Assembly (NCBI RefSeq): GCF_020497125.1
Contig: NC_059084.1
Location: forward strand, 33,386,203 to 33,450,202
Length of the DNA stretch: 64,000 nucleotides
Reading direction: 5' to 3'
DNA from: Mauremys mutica
Lineage: Eukaryota; Chordata; Testudines; Geoemydidae
Program-made: the position numbers and the translations under genes
The notes under the pieces: model-generated
Databases searched by the model: none
Seen by the model: only the letters and a program-made list of their open reading frames with translations
What the model was told of the DNA's origin: nothing
Part shown: positions 12,100 to 23,100 of the stretch, in pieces
Position numbering within the stretch: the first letter of the stretch is position 1
Layout of the letters: each line of letters opens with the position of its first letter

Positions 12100-13560
12100 G
12101 TATTGCTATTATTACGTTTTTTTACAACAACAACAACAATAACATAATCCTAAGCTAACTAACAACACTACAAACAATAACATTCCCATAGGAATAATAT
12201 AATGGGGCTGTTGTACAATTTTGGTTACAAAGCACAAGACATCATAATTAGTACATAAAGTAAACACTCTATAAGCTGTATGAAAGGCATTCTTTTCAGC
12301 TTGATATATATTCTGAAGCATGTGAATTTGCCCTTGCAATTCAGAGAGTCTTTAAACCTCTGGTAACAATGAAAGCAAATTTTTGAAACCAATCAGGCAC
12401 TACTCTAGTCCAATTAAAATATACCTGAAATCTAAGAGCTACTTGCAACATTCTATCTGCAGGCCAGGAAATGATATGATTGCCTGCAGCAGTGGTAAGA
12501 TTAATATGTATATCTTGCAATGTGGTGGCTTTAATGTACACACAGCTATTATTAGCTTGAAAAAGTGGGTGTCCCGTCAGGGTAGTTCCTTGACCTCCAC
12601 CCTCTCAGCAAATATTGTCATAAACAGTGACAACTTCCCCTGGCTTCAGTTTATAGATACACTGAGCTGTGGTGGTTCTAACGGCCAAAATGTCCATTGA
12701 CTCTCTATCGTTATCCAAAATGTCAGGTGTTATTCTAGGGGTACTGTCTATAAATCAGTTAGGTATACCAGGTGGTCTAATTTCCCAGATGTCTCGGTAA
12801 ATAATTCAGTCCCACATGCATCCTCCCCATGGACCCGGCAGGATTCGGTATGTGGGAGCCCCCCCCCGCCACCGGTCCATATGCTTGGAAGGAGCACTGT
12901 AAATGTCCACACTTCCATCCAGAAAGTGTCCAAGTATGTTTCCATGACCATAGATCAGATGGTACTCCTGATGTGTCTGTAAGGGCAGTGGGCCAAGTCT
13001 GGTGCTCAAGATCACTCGGAATGGCCATCAGCTGGTCATTCAGGAAATCCTGGATTTCTAAACATACTAGATCCCACTGCAATGCCTTCCCAGCCTCAGT
13101 GATATTCAATAGCATCTCTGTCAGTAACTTCTGGGTCATAGAACTAAGGGTGGAAATGACATGTAACTCACCAACTCCAGCCTGTACTTAAGATAGCTGA
13201 GCTTCAAAAATAAGGCTAGTGGCCTTTTCTAGTTGGCCCAATTTCTTATCATGTTCTTGGCTTTTAAAAATATTCCAAATGGCTACTACACTATTGGCCC
13301 CAGCCCACAGGGATCTGGTCAATTCCCTTCTTTCCAGAGGAAATAACCCAGGCCCTCTGTTGTGCTAATCTAATGGCAGCCCCTTGTGAGCAATTTGGGT
13401 ATGTAGAAGTGATCTGGAAACTGGATAAGGGCAATGCCATTTAAAATCCAGTTAGGGAGGGCAATATATACTGAAGGATTTATCCAAAACACAGGGCGCA
13501 GCCTGTAGAATAAACCCCAAAATCCAATCAATACCACATTCCCAAGCATGGGTCCCACAT
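12100..13560 (-). pseudogene. Retroviral envelope-like relic
   Basis: Open minus-strand segments at 13,370-13,588, 12,777-13,139, 12,341-12,541 and 12,112-12,339 are separated by stops and frame changes. The last encodes a hydrophobic membrane anchor of about 20 residues followed by a run of cysteines and a short basic tail, and it lies just before the purine tract and LTR. The position and anchor suggest the transmembrane end of an envelope gene. No fusion peptide or standard immunosuppressive-type motif is recognised. It is broken in both duplication copies. The subfamily is unknown. Confidence 0.55.
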
Positions 13561-14589
13561 TCCCAAGCATGGGTCCCTGCTTCCACACTCTGGATCAATA
13601 ACTCACTAGTCAGAGGACGGGTTCCTGCTCTCCCGTCCCCAGGGAGCTCTGAGGCACCAGGCTCCGGTGTCACTCACTCGCTCTCTGGCCCAATGGTTCC
13701 TCTTAGCCATTCCATACAGCAGCTTCCGGGGTGACACCCGAGCTCAGCGGTTGGCACACTCTCCTGCACTGCAGCTCCCGGGGGACACCCGCAGCTCATT
13801 CCCCCACTGCTTTCCCCAGGGCCTTTCTGGCTCCCCACTCTGGATTTGCCAGCTCAGACTCCCGCCTCCCAGGCAGGTAGTAACCACAGACTCCACTCCA
13901 TAGCCCCAAACATGCCTCCCTTGGCCCTGGGAGTGACTGCAGAACACGTTCCTGCAGCCTCTGTCTGCTTGCAGATCCTGGGCTTTCCACGGGCTTTCCG
14001 CAGGCTGTTCCCAGCCAGCTGGGTTGTGAGAATGAGGAGTTGCCCTGAGTGTGACCGATGCTGCTTGAGTTTGCAGAGAACGTGAGCGCATTGCTCCAAG
14101 AGGTGGGTCATGAGTCCCAAAGGGATGGTGAGTCTTACTGGAGGTAGGAAGGGGGGAGGGAAGGGAGCATATGTCAATGAGTCTGAAATGAAATGTGTCA
14201 GAAATAGCAACAAATAAATAAATAAAAATACAAATCTATCTTATCCCCCAGGGTTTTGTGTCTGACAAATGACAGCCAATGGGCGATGAGGCCAGGGCGT
14301 CCTGGGGATCGACACTGTGATTTTTAGCGTCATCAAACAGATTTTGGGGGGAAACCTGCTGCCCACCCAGCGCTGGGCTTCAGGGTCCCCTGGGGTTCAG
14401 GTGACAGAGGTTGTGCGTGTCGGATCCTCCTTGGGGAAGGCAGGGTGGCTGGGATGCACAGCAGGCCTGCCCCTGAAATGTCCCCCAGAGGGCAGTAAAG
14501 GGTCAGGAAGGAGCGAGGGGCAGTTTGGAGACACCCCCAGCCCCAATTCAGTATGCGTGTGTGGGGCAGTTTGCAGACATGCCCTAGCA

Positions 14590-14906
14590 CAGCGGTTCTC
14601 AACCAGAGGTACATCTACCACTGGGGATACACAGGGATCTTCCAGGGGTTACCTCAACTCATCTAGAGATTTGCTTAATTTTACAACAGGCGACATAAAA
14701 AGCACCAGTGAAGTCAGTACAAACGAACATTTCATACAGCCAGTGCCTTGTTTATTCTGCTCTGTACACTGTACACTTTACATTTGCATTTTTATGTCTC
14801 ATTCTGCAAGCAAGTGGTTTTTAAGTGAGGTGAAATTTGGGGGTGCGCCAGACACACCAGACTCCCGAAAGGGGGTACAGCCGTCTGGAAAGGCTGAGCA
14901 CCTCTG
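14590..14906. mobile_element. hAT (Charlie-like) non-autonomous element
   Basis: Left end CAGCGGTTCTCAACC and right end GGCTGAGCACCTCTG form an imperfect terminal inverted repeat of the Charlie type. The interior is AT-rich without coding capacity. The target duplication is not clear. The counterpart is 55,408-55,724. Confidence 0.7.
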
Positions 14907-15723
14907 CACTGGTACATGGCGGGCTGTGTGGAGCGAAGGGTTTGCAGACGGTCCCTGGCTCCCAGTAGGTGGGTGGAACTTTGCAAACGGCCCCTGGTTT
15001 GCAGTAGCTGAGGGTGGGGAGTTTGCAAATGCTCCCTGGCGGAGGGGCGGAGCTAATTTCCCTTCCAGCTGATTCGGGGCTTCGCTCCAACGGGAACAAG
15101 GGGGAATGTATCGGGGGGTTGCAGATCGGGTCCCCAGTGCCTGCTCCCCTGGGGTCCATGGTCCCCCTCCGGCTTCTCTGGGTTCGGGGGCCTCTTCCAT
15201 CCTCTGTGAGTCCTGCCCCCCCCTACCCCGTGTCCAGGGGTCCCCACCCACACCCCCCTGTCTGAGCCCATCCCCTTGATTCGGGGCTTTACCCCTACAG
15301 TGTCTCCCCTCCCTGGATGTGAATTCTCCAGCTGGCCCAGCAGCGGCGAGGTGACATGGGGCCCCGAGAGCAGCATCTGGAGCAATGTTCCCTCTAATTT
15401 TTTACCTGCATATGTGGAATGAATTTTGTTATGTGCAGCAATATGGAGGTGATGTGTGGTGGGGGTGGGGCCGAGGGGTTCGGTGTGTGGGAGGGGGCTC
15501 CGGGCTGGGGCAGAGGGTTGGGGTGTGGGCTCTGGCTGGGGGTGCAAGGTCTGGGGAGTAACGCCAAAGTCCCCTGGAGACCCCTCTCCCCCTGGGAATG
15601 GGGGCAGCCACCTGAGAACCTGCCCCATTGACCTCCCCACCCCAGAGACTCCCAGCCCCATGAGACCCCTCCAGCTCCCCTCGCATATTTCCTTGGGGGG
15701 GTGACAGACAGGGACCCCTGACC

Positions 15724-16260
15724 CAGGGCCGCCCAGAGGGGGGGGCAAGAGGGGCAATTTGCCCCAGGCCCCGAGCCCCACAGGGGCCCCCACCAGAGTT
15801 TTTCGGGGCCCCCGGAGCGGGGTCCTTCACTCCCTCCGGGGGGCCCGGAAAACTCTTGCGGGGCCGGGTGCAGGAGCTTCTTCTGCTCCCGGTCTTCGCC
15901 GGCGGGGGGGTCCTTCCGCTCCGGGGCGGAAGGACCCCCCGCCGGCGAATTACCGCCGAAGACGGAGCTGGACCCGCCGCCGAAGTTCAGCTCGGTCTTC
16001 GGCGGTAATTCGCTGGCGGGGGGCCCTTCCCTTCCGGGACCCGCCGCCGAAGTGCCCTGAAGACCCGCGGTGGGGGCCCCCCTCCGCCGAATTACCGCCG
16101 AAGACCGGGCTGCACTTCGGCGGCGGGTCCGGCTTCGGCGGTAATTCGGCGGCGGGGGGGGGGTGGGCCCGCCGCGGGTCTTCGGGGCTCTTCGGCGGTG
16201 GGTCCCAGAAAGGAAGGGCCCCCCACCGCCGAAGACCCCGGAATCCTCTGGGCGGCCCTG
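15724..16260. mobile_element. GC-rich palindromic element with terminal inverted repeats
   Basis: The ends are CAGGGCCGCCCAGAGG and CCTCTGGGCGGCCCTG, a perfect inverted pair. Inside, GAATTACCGCCGAAG and its reverse complement CTTCGGCGGTAATTC alternate several times, so the element can fold on itself repeatedly. It has inserted into the intron 9 part of the VWA5A relic. The flanking eight bases (CCCTGACC / CCGTGCCC) are a weak match. It is probably a hAT-type MITE. The counterpart is 56,540-57,077. Confidence 0.7.
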
Positions 16261-16639
16261 CCGTGCCCTTCTCCCCTGTCTCTCACTGTGACCCCCAACC
16301 CCCACCTGTCACCTCTTCCCCAGCCCCTGGAGACACTAACCTGCCCACTGCTGTGGGCACCTTTCTGGAAGCTCCCTCCTGCCCCCACATGTGCCCTCCC
16401 TGCCCTCCAGCTGCAGGGCACCCCCCAGGGCTGAATGCTGCACCTAGTGCTGCCCCCCGGGTCTACACAGAGGTATCCCCTCCCAGCTCCTGCCTGCCAT
16501 GCCCTGCTCACACCCCCAGGGACACTGGCTCCTTTTTAGCCCAGTCCTACTCTGAGCCCCACCCCCCGCCAAGCCCCCATCAGCTGCCCCCCAGCTCCTA
16601 GCCCCTCTCCAAGCACCTCCCTTGGTCCCGTCAGCTGCC

Positions 16640-17060
16640 CTCAGAGCCCCCTGCCCCTCTCTGAGTGTCCCCCCCGCCGGAAGTTCAGGAACAGCCTCCT
16701 CAAGTGAGCCGAGGGGCAGAGAATCCTTCCCAGGGGCTGGCTGGGGGGGGGTCTTGCCCCCATGCTTGAGGCTCACAGACCCCCACATGGAGGGTGAGGA
16801 AGAGATTTCCCTCAGCGTCAGATTGGCAGAGACTCGGGGGAGTGGGGTTCATCCCCCTTGGCAGCTGGGGCACTTGCTGGTTTGTACTGGAGTAACTAGG
16901 GGGGCTCTGGGATCTGACATCTGTAACTCAGCATTTGGGGGCATCAGTGACTCAGCCCCAGGGGCTGGAGCTGTCACAGGGGGTGGGGGGGCAGGGGCTG
17001 TGGCCAGATGAGATGATCAGGATGGTTCCTTCTGGCCTCAAAGTCTCTGAATTTATCCTC
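16640..17060. repeat. Unclassified repeat, possible CR1/SINE tail
   Basis: The stretch ending GATGATCAGGATGGTTCC then TTCTGGCCTCAAAGTCTC at about 17,010-17,045 resembles the 3' tail of CR1-related or SINE elements in sauropsids. No further structure is visible. It is shared with 57,440-57,865. Confidence 0.4.
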
Positions 17061-18059
17061 CCTGGCCCCATTTCCTTCTGAGAGCCTCCCCAGCCCTCTC
17101 TGAGCCCCCGGGACGCCCTGCTGCTGCCCCCAGTATCTGGCCTGGGTGGTTGACCTGGCAGGGGCTGCGGAAAATGGCTCGTAGCAATGCCAAGATCTTG
17201 GTGCCCCCCAGGTCGGCCTGGAGCTGCTGGACGCGCTGCAGGTACTTGGCCATGGTCTGTTAGGTGTATCCCACGCTCTGCCTGCAGGGGGTGCCAAGGA
17301 GTCAGGGACAGCAAGACTGAGCAACACCCCAACCCGAGCCTGCCCTGCCCCCAACCCAGGGTCACCCCAACCCCAGCCAGTCCTACCCCTAACCAGCCCC
17401 CTCCCTGCACTGCCCCTCTGACTCCCGGGTAGGACTCGAACCGAGACCCAAAGCCGCAGATGTTGAAATAACAGCCGAGGGGCAAACTCTTCAACAGCAG
17501 GACCAGGGTCTCCTGGGGACGGACAGATGGACGGAGTCAACCCCTTGGTCCAGCCAGCCTGGTCTCCCCCCCCCCCCCGAGCTCTGCCCCCTTCCTCCCC
17601 CAGTTCTGCTCCATGGGCATAGCCAGCCTGGGCTGCTCCCCCTGCCCCGGCTTTGCACCACAGCCTCAGCCAGCCTAGGCTGCCCCCTGCTTCTGCCCCA
17701 GCCAGCCTGGGCTGCTCCTGCCCCACTCTATCCCCTGCTTCTCCCCCCGTTCCCCCGGCTCTGCCCCACGGGTCCAGCCAGCCTGGGCTGCTCAGTCCCC
17801 AGCCCAAACCATCAGTTAACCCATAACCAAATCTAGTGTTCTCCCTTGAACCATTGTTGGTTCCCCACAAGAAACCCCTCCCCACGCTCGTGTGTGTCCC
17901 GCTGCCTGGATCCAAACTCTGCCTCAGATCCACTGGGACTGGGAGTCCACCTTCTCCTGACTGATCGTGCTGGGGGCTCTGCCTGTCTCCAGCACTCAGG
18001 ACCCTGAGCTACCACCGTCACCTGGGAACCCCGACCAGTTCAGACTTCAGGGAGCGGTG

Positions 18060-18480
18060 AGATCCCCCCTCCCCCTTGTTTTCTTTTCTACCTCAGGTGT
18101 AACTTCCTAACCCTGATTTGTTTGAGCAGGTCTAGTTTTCTATATATAACTTTTGTAACCTTTAATAACGTCCGTTATGGTGGTTTAGCCTCGTGCGGTT
18201 CTCACTATTCCGTAAATAACTTCTATGGTTCAGCTGGTTGCTTCTCTCTCGCTCTCTCTCTCTGAGCTTTACTCTCGTGTTTTTAGCTTCCCCCATTCAC
18301 TCGGCAGCGACGCCTCTCGTACCTAAGCTAAAGATCCCTGCAGCACCCAAAATCTTGTGGGGTTTGCTCAGCAAAGGGGTTACTGCCAGTACAATTGTGA
18401 TGTGAGAGTGGGGACAGGGACGTGCTGAACCTGGGATCTACAAGGGTGGCAGCCTGGAAGTGCTGCTCGACCCAGCCTGC
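18060..18480 (+). repeat. LTR-like AT-richer repeat with (CT)n tract
   Basis: AT-richer than its surroundings. It contains TTCTATATATAACTTTTG, a (CT)n tract at about 18,244-18,265 and a segment ending GTGATGTGAGAGT. I have the impression of a recurrent turtle LTR end but cannot fix its borders. The counterpart is 58,860-59,210. Confidence 0.45.
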
Positions 18481-18779
18481 TCAGGCTTACTCTAGGCCGC
18501 TGCTGTACTTGTGGCACATAAGGGGGGGCAGCTTGGAAGTGCTGATTGACCCGGTCCACTCAGACTTGCTCTGTTAATGTGTGTGTGAATCTCCATGCGG
18601 TTCTGGGCACTTGCAGCAGGGAGACGTAGAGCTCTGTATGAAAACACAAGTGACACTACAGAGCCCCCCTCCCCCCAGAAACGTAACCCTAATAACTGAG
18701 CATACCCCAAAGTAACGGGCAAAGCTGGTAACACTGGGATTTCGGCACCTCTCTGGAGTTCAGCGCCAGGCAGGGCAGG

Positions 18780-19900
18780 AGGGGGTAGATCCGTATGATT
18801 CCTCACCCCCCCTGGCTGTGGGAGACCTGGGTCCATCCCCCCGTGCCTGCCTGGGAGACGGGATTTGAACCTGGGCTCCCCCGTGCAGGAGCGCGCGCTG
18901 ACCACACTGCGGGGGTCGCCCCGGGAGCTGCCGTGAGGAACGGGTAAGGGGAGCTGTTGGGCCAGAGAGCAAGTGAGTGACTCGAGCCTGGTGCCTGCAG
19001 AGCTCCCCGGGGGGGCAAAGAGCAGGACCCCCGGCTGGTGAGTTACTGATCCAGAGAACAGCTCTGGCTGGAGCCTCCCCTGGAGCTCTGGGTTCAGGTG
19101 CTGCAGCCCAGTGACAGGCCCACGCTCCTGGCCTGTCTCCCCATCCAGCAGGGTGGGGAGCTGAACCGGGGCGACTGCTCAAAGCCCTGGGGTAAAAGCT
19201 ATAAGGAGCCAGCTGGAGCTCAGAGCAAGCCCCTGGATCCGGCCTTGCGACAGCTGCTTGGAGCCTCCCCTGGGGCCGAGAACCTGGGCACCCACTGGAG
19301 GTGCAGGGCCTGGGGTCGTAGGCAGGGCGGTAGGGACCCTGGCAGCGAATAGTCAGGTGCAGCAGGAGCTCGCAGGGCTCGGCAGCTGCTGAGAGGGTTG
19401 GGGAACGCCCTGGAAGCCCGAACGTTGGACAGCAGAGCCGGAAGTGTCTGAATGGTAAGATCCTTTGCCAGCCGCCCTGGGCCAATGCCCCGTGTCTGCC
19501 CCCTGCACCCCACGTGCTCCCCGCTCTCCAGGACTCCTCCTGGCCCCTGCTAGCCGGCCCAGTGTCTGGGTCCAGCTGCTCTGCCCCACCAGAAAGCCGG
19601 AGCTGGGAGTGCCAATGCACCCGCTCAGGGCAGGCGGCCCCTGACCCTGCTGGGAACCCAGTGCCCTGGGCAGCTGTGGGGAGCTCGGAGCCCCAGGACC
19701 CCAGCCAAAGCCAGGCAGACAGACAAACTGGGGGAACTGCTTTATTCCAGCGAGGGGCTGGCAGAGACAGTCTCTGCCCGCAGCAGCAAGGGCCTGTCTG
19801 CACAACCACCTTCCTCCGCTGTGAGTGACTGGGTCAGTTTAAACTGTTTTCCTTAAACTTATGCAACCAACTGGCTGCTCTTAATTTAGGATCCCCGTGG
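18780..19900 (-). repeat. Uninterrupted copy of the 6.85-13.9 kb repeat
   Basis: In reverse complement this stretch follows the four separated pieces at 6,850-13,900 without the three insertions, so it preserves their empty sites: GGCCCTGCACCTCC for the LTR pair and GAGCTGTTCTCTGG for the retrovirus. It contains CCCAGGTTCAAATCCCG, which resembles a tRNA B box. A 15-base deletion at about 19,447 distinguishes it from its counterpart at 59,560-60,660. It begins a few hundred bases beyond the stop codon of gene B. Confidence 0.75.
19741..19746 (-). terminator. Candidate polyadenylation signal of gene B
   Basis: AATAAA on the minus strand, 278 bases beyond the stop codon of VWA5A-like copy B and the first one encountered. 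It lies inside the interspersed repeat, so the gene's 3' end may use a transposon-derived signal. Use of the site is inference. The identical signal for copy C is at 60,535-60,540. Confidence 0.5.
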
Positions 19901-20023
19901 GGGGGTTAGCGGGGCTGGAGGCCCAGGGTAGCTGGGGTGGGGGGGGGTATAGGGATGGGGAGGTTCAGCTGGGCAGAAGGCCCTGGGTATCTTGTGGGGA
20001 GGGGTACAGGGATCCGGGGGGGC

Positions 20024-20103
20024 TCAGAGCCCGAAGACAGCAGGGCCAACGCTGCAGCCCAGCAGGGTGTTGGCGGCTTCCAGACATTCGCTCAGCCGGG
20101 GCC
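20024..20103 (-). CDS. VWA5A: Gene B exon 18 (terminal)
   Basis: 80 coding bases after a TTGCAG acceptor. They encode [15 protein letters not shown] and end PAVFGL with TGA at 20,024-20,026. The human protein ends in the similar DPAIFAF, which fixes the frame and stop. Confidence 0.88.
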
Positions 20104-23100
20104 CTGCAACGAGAAGAGGGTCGGGGGAGACATCAGCCTGGGGAACAGGGGGGCGGGGGGGAGGAGACACCAGCCAGGGAATGGGGGACAAAGGGCACAG
20201 AGCTCACAGCCCGGGGCACTGACCTCGGGGAGCTGGGGGAACGGGGGGCTGGGAGCCTGTCTGTCCTGGGACTGGAGGCCTCTGGGGGTCTGGCTGGGGG
20301 ACCAGAGGCTGTTAGGATGCCGGGGGGCCCATGGGACGCAGGATCCCAGGGCTGTGGTTGGCTGGACTGTGGGGTCCTATGGGGTGGGGTTGGTACTGTG
20401 GGCTTGGGGGTGGGGTGGGGGGGCAGGCTGGGCTGTGGGACAGTCTCCAGACGGTCGGGGGGGGCTATGGGGCAGGGGCTCTCCAGTAGAGGGCCTGGGC
20501 CCTGCCCCCAACCCCCCCACTCCCGTCTCACCTGCTTGGCCCCGCACCCAGCCCACAGCCTTGGCCTCCAGCAGCTCCCACTCGTCGCGCTGCCCCGCGG
20601 CCCGGCCGTGCAGCCAGACCACGGCCAGCACCGTGGCCCAGACACCGGGGGGCACGTCCTGTGGCGGGGGAGAGACACAGCTTGAGACAGCGCCCAGCCC
20701 GTCCCCCAGAGCGCTGCCCCGGCCCTGGGGACCCCCTGAACCCCTCCCAGCGCTGCTCCCAACTTCCTGCCCTAGGGACCCCTCTGCCCTCCCAGCGCTG
20801 CCCCCATTCCCCTGTCCGGGGAACCCCCCCAATCCAGCGCTCCTGCCCCTTCCCCAAACTCAGAGGGTTCCCAGCCCCCCTCCGCTCTAGCACCCTGGAC
20901 CCCCTACCCAGATGCCCAGTGCCATGCCCGGGGGTAGGGAGACAGCCTCAGAGCGGACCCAGCCTGGGCCTCCTCATGTCCCCCCTCAGCCCTGGGCCCC
21001 CTCGATCCAACGCTCCGATTCCCTGCAAGGGGGTTCTAGCTCCCCGCTGTGGACCCGTCTCCCCCACTGGGCTCCAGATTCAGGGGTCATGTGATCCAGT
21101 CGCCCTCAGACCCGCCCCCAGCCTGGGTCACGCCCAGTCTCATCTGGGAGCTGAGAACAGGCCCAACTCATGGCACCTGCCCCCCCATCTCTCCCCTCTC
21201 CTCCGCCCCCTGCACTCACCTTACTGGGCATCCTCCCCCTGGCGTCGGTCTCGCTCACCCCCAGCGCAGCGGCCAGCCGGGGGTCCAGGTCCCACGAGCC
21301 GTCGGCATTCTGCAGAGACACCAGCCTCAGCAGGGGAGATTCCTCCGGAGCCCGCTCTAGGGAGAGAGGTGGGGAGATGGCTCTTGCACAGGGTTATGGG
21401 TACAGAACAGCAATGTGGCCTATCCAGGCTGGGGGACAGCCAACAACCTTAACTGTGACCCTCTGTGCATCCTTAACTCTGCCCCTCCATGAGCTTCTTT
21501 TATCTACTCCTCTGCACCCTTAACCTTTCTGTGGGCACCCTCAACTCTGCCCCTTCCTGCACCCATGGGATGACAACTAATTTGCAGTTGGAGTTGGGAA
21601 CCAAAGTCCCTTGGGCCCCATGAATGTCTCAGCCCCAATCATTAATCTCACAACCCCAGGGTGTTTCTCAAACACAATCTGACCCCGGGACTATCCTGCA
21701 CTACAACCTGTGATACAGACATAGTCCGGGGAGACACAGAAGCGTCTAAGGGTATAGGGGAGACGGGATGTTACACAGTTTATATGATATTACAGCTGCC
21801 TGGACCAGGGTTATGAGGCAGAGTTAAGGTTACCTGGGCTACAGCAAGGTTGTATTTCCACACTCTTCAAATTCAGGTTTAAGGGGAGCCTTAACTTTAA
21901 CATTTCTGCCTTTCGTGGGCTTCTTTGTTTAGAAACCAGACCGGGCCAACCACGATCTGTGCCCCTGAACTCACCTGTACAAACACCCGAGCCTGGGCCC
22001 AGCTTCACAAGGTATTTTTGTCTGGGAATTTAGCTGTGCCCATTTCAGAGAAAACTGCCCAGCGACATTTCTGTTACTAAAAAGCAACTGATTACCCCCT
22101 CCGCTGCCCAGCTGGGCCCTCCCCACATGTAGCTCATTGATACAAACTCACCCCCCAAATTCCAGCTTCACAGAGTTTATTGCCTGGGAGTTTCCTTATT
22201 TTTTTTTCATTTTCTTGCAAGATCATTTACGTCCCGACACTTAAAAAACAACCAGCTGCGGATTCCCCCTCCCCCAGCATCACACTGCTGTTTTGCCCAG
22301 GAAGTTCCTGCACTTTCTATGTGGCTGTTAAACACTTGCCCGGCTCTGGGACCGTCACGGCACGTCTGTCTCTGACCCGATGAAGCGTCATCCTGGTGTT
22401 TCCCCCCATCTCTGAGTCCTGAGTCCCAGCCCCTGCCCCCCTCACCTTTCTGGGACGCGGTCTCCGGCGGGGCGCTGTATGCGCAGAACTTCCTGACAAT
22501 GTGCTCTGAGATGGTGCGGGAGCCAGGACGAGCGGCACAGGAGGGGGACATAATCTGTACTTCCTGTGAGAAGCCCTGGGGGTGAGTGTCCTGGAAGGGG
22601 ACGGAGGGGCGGTGGCTCTGAACTTGCACATCCGAGCTGTTGTCAAAGTTGCAGGCCCTGGCGCAGTCCACGGACACAAGGGAAGGCCCTTGGGCCTGGG
22701 CCCTGAGCACAGGGGGGGAATGGCCCATGGAGGAACACAGCAATCTCCGCATGCGGGGTGCGGCCCCGAAGGCTGGGCGGGAGACGGACAGAGAGGGACA
22801 GACAGACACGCAGACAGAGACAGGCTAAGAGAGGGAAGGGAAATCCCCCCCCCCACGGCACCCAGACCCAACACACCATTGGGACCCCTCTCCCATGCCC
22901 CCCCAGCTGGATACTCCCAACACCCAGCCCCATCCTCCTCTCCCCCCAGCTCCCTCAGAGTCAGGATCTCCCCCAGCCCATCCCCCCAAGCTGGGACCCC
23001 CTGGATCCAGCCCCTCGCCTGCAGCTTTCCCCCAGCTTAGACCCCTCATCAAGCCCCAGGGCACACAGGGGCGGGTGCTGCACCCCATGGATGAGGGCAG

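Larger units (their letters stand above)
11481..13587 (-). mobile_element. Defective endogenous retrovirus (env region plus 3' LTR)
   Basis: Plus-strand ends are TGTCGGAG and CTTCCACA. The 4-base target duplication CTCT occurs at 11,477-11,480 and 13,588-13,591. The empty site in the repeat copy at 18.8-19.4 kb confirms these borders. On the minus strand an env-like region is followed by a purine tract (AAAAGGGGGGAG at about 11,952-11,963) and a 471-base LTR. The other end retains only about 14 bases of LTR, so the 5' LTR, gag and pol are gone. The copy is non-functional. A 4-base target duplication fits class I (gamma-like) retroviruses. Confidence 0.8.
6850..13900 (+). repeat. Older interspersed repeat, split by three later insertions
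   Basis: Pieces at about 6,850-6,998, 8,690-8,873, 11,217-11,480 and 13,588-13,900 align in order with one nearly uninterrupted sequence in opposite orientation at 18,780-19,900. Examples are GGAATAAAG near 6,990, GATCTTACCATTCAGAC near 8,720, CACCTCC..GGTGGGTGCCCAG near 11,222 and CTCTGGATCA near 13,590. The gaps are filled by LTR elements. The family identity is unknown to me. A tRNA-like B-box sequence (GGTTCAAATCC) in the uninterrupted copy suggests a Pol III or retroviral origin. Confidence 0.75.
15545..17800 (-). pseudogene. Relic VWA5A segment with exons 8 and 9
   Basis: The exon 8 relic spans 17,427-17,512. It matches gene B exon 8 ([24 protein letters not shown]) but has a 3-base deletion and GG in place of the donor GT. 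The exon 9 relic spans 17,137-17,281. It matches exon 9 ([10 protein letters not shown]) but has an in-frame TAA at 17,260-17,262 and AT in place of its donor GT. Intron 7 and intron 9 sequence of gene B (31.1-31.25 kb and 30.4-30.7 kb) is also recognisable around them. It lies beyond the 3' end of gene B in the same orientation. It cannot splice as an ordinary gene. The counterpart is 56,360-58,600. Confidence 0.9.

Noticed and set aside
14317..15072. 251-codon plus-strand frame present in both copies (14.3-15.1 and 55.1-55.9 kb)
   Set aside because: The frame runs through a hAT-like element and flanking unique DNA with no domain or splice context. Its preservation in both copies is expected at a few percent divergence.
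15053..16305. Minus-strand open frames of 246-357 codons around 15-16.6 kb and 55.6-57.3 kb
   Set aside because: GC-rich palindromic element and intron relics lacking stops by composition. The translations are Pro/Arg/Gly-rich and differ in frame between copies.
18840..18910. Possible tRNA gene (GGTTCAAATCC B box on the minus strand)
   Set aside because: Only a B box and a rough A-box-like sequence are seen. No cloverleaf stems could be paired, and the sequence is part of an interspersed repeat also present at 13.7 kb in a degraded form.
18760..19809. Minus-strand open frame of about 350 codons over the repeat at 18.8-19.8 kb
   Set aside because: It covers an interspersed repeat, has no recognisable domain, and is Pro/Ala/Gly/Arg-rich. 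The near-identical frame at 59.5-60.6 kb reflects the segmental duplication, not selection.
19897..20890. Long plus-strand open frames of 260-320 codons over 19.9-21.5 kb and 60.7-62.3 kb
   Set aside because: They are antisense shadows of VWA5A exons 16-18 and GC-rich introns. They have Pro/Ser/Gly-rich low-complexity translations and no domain.
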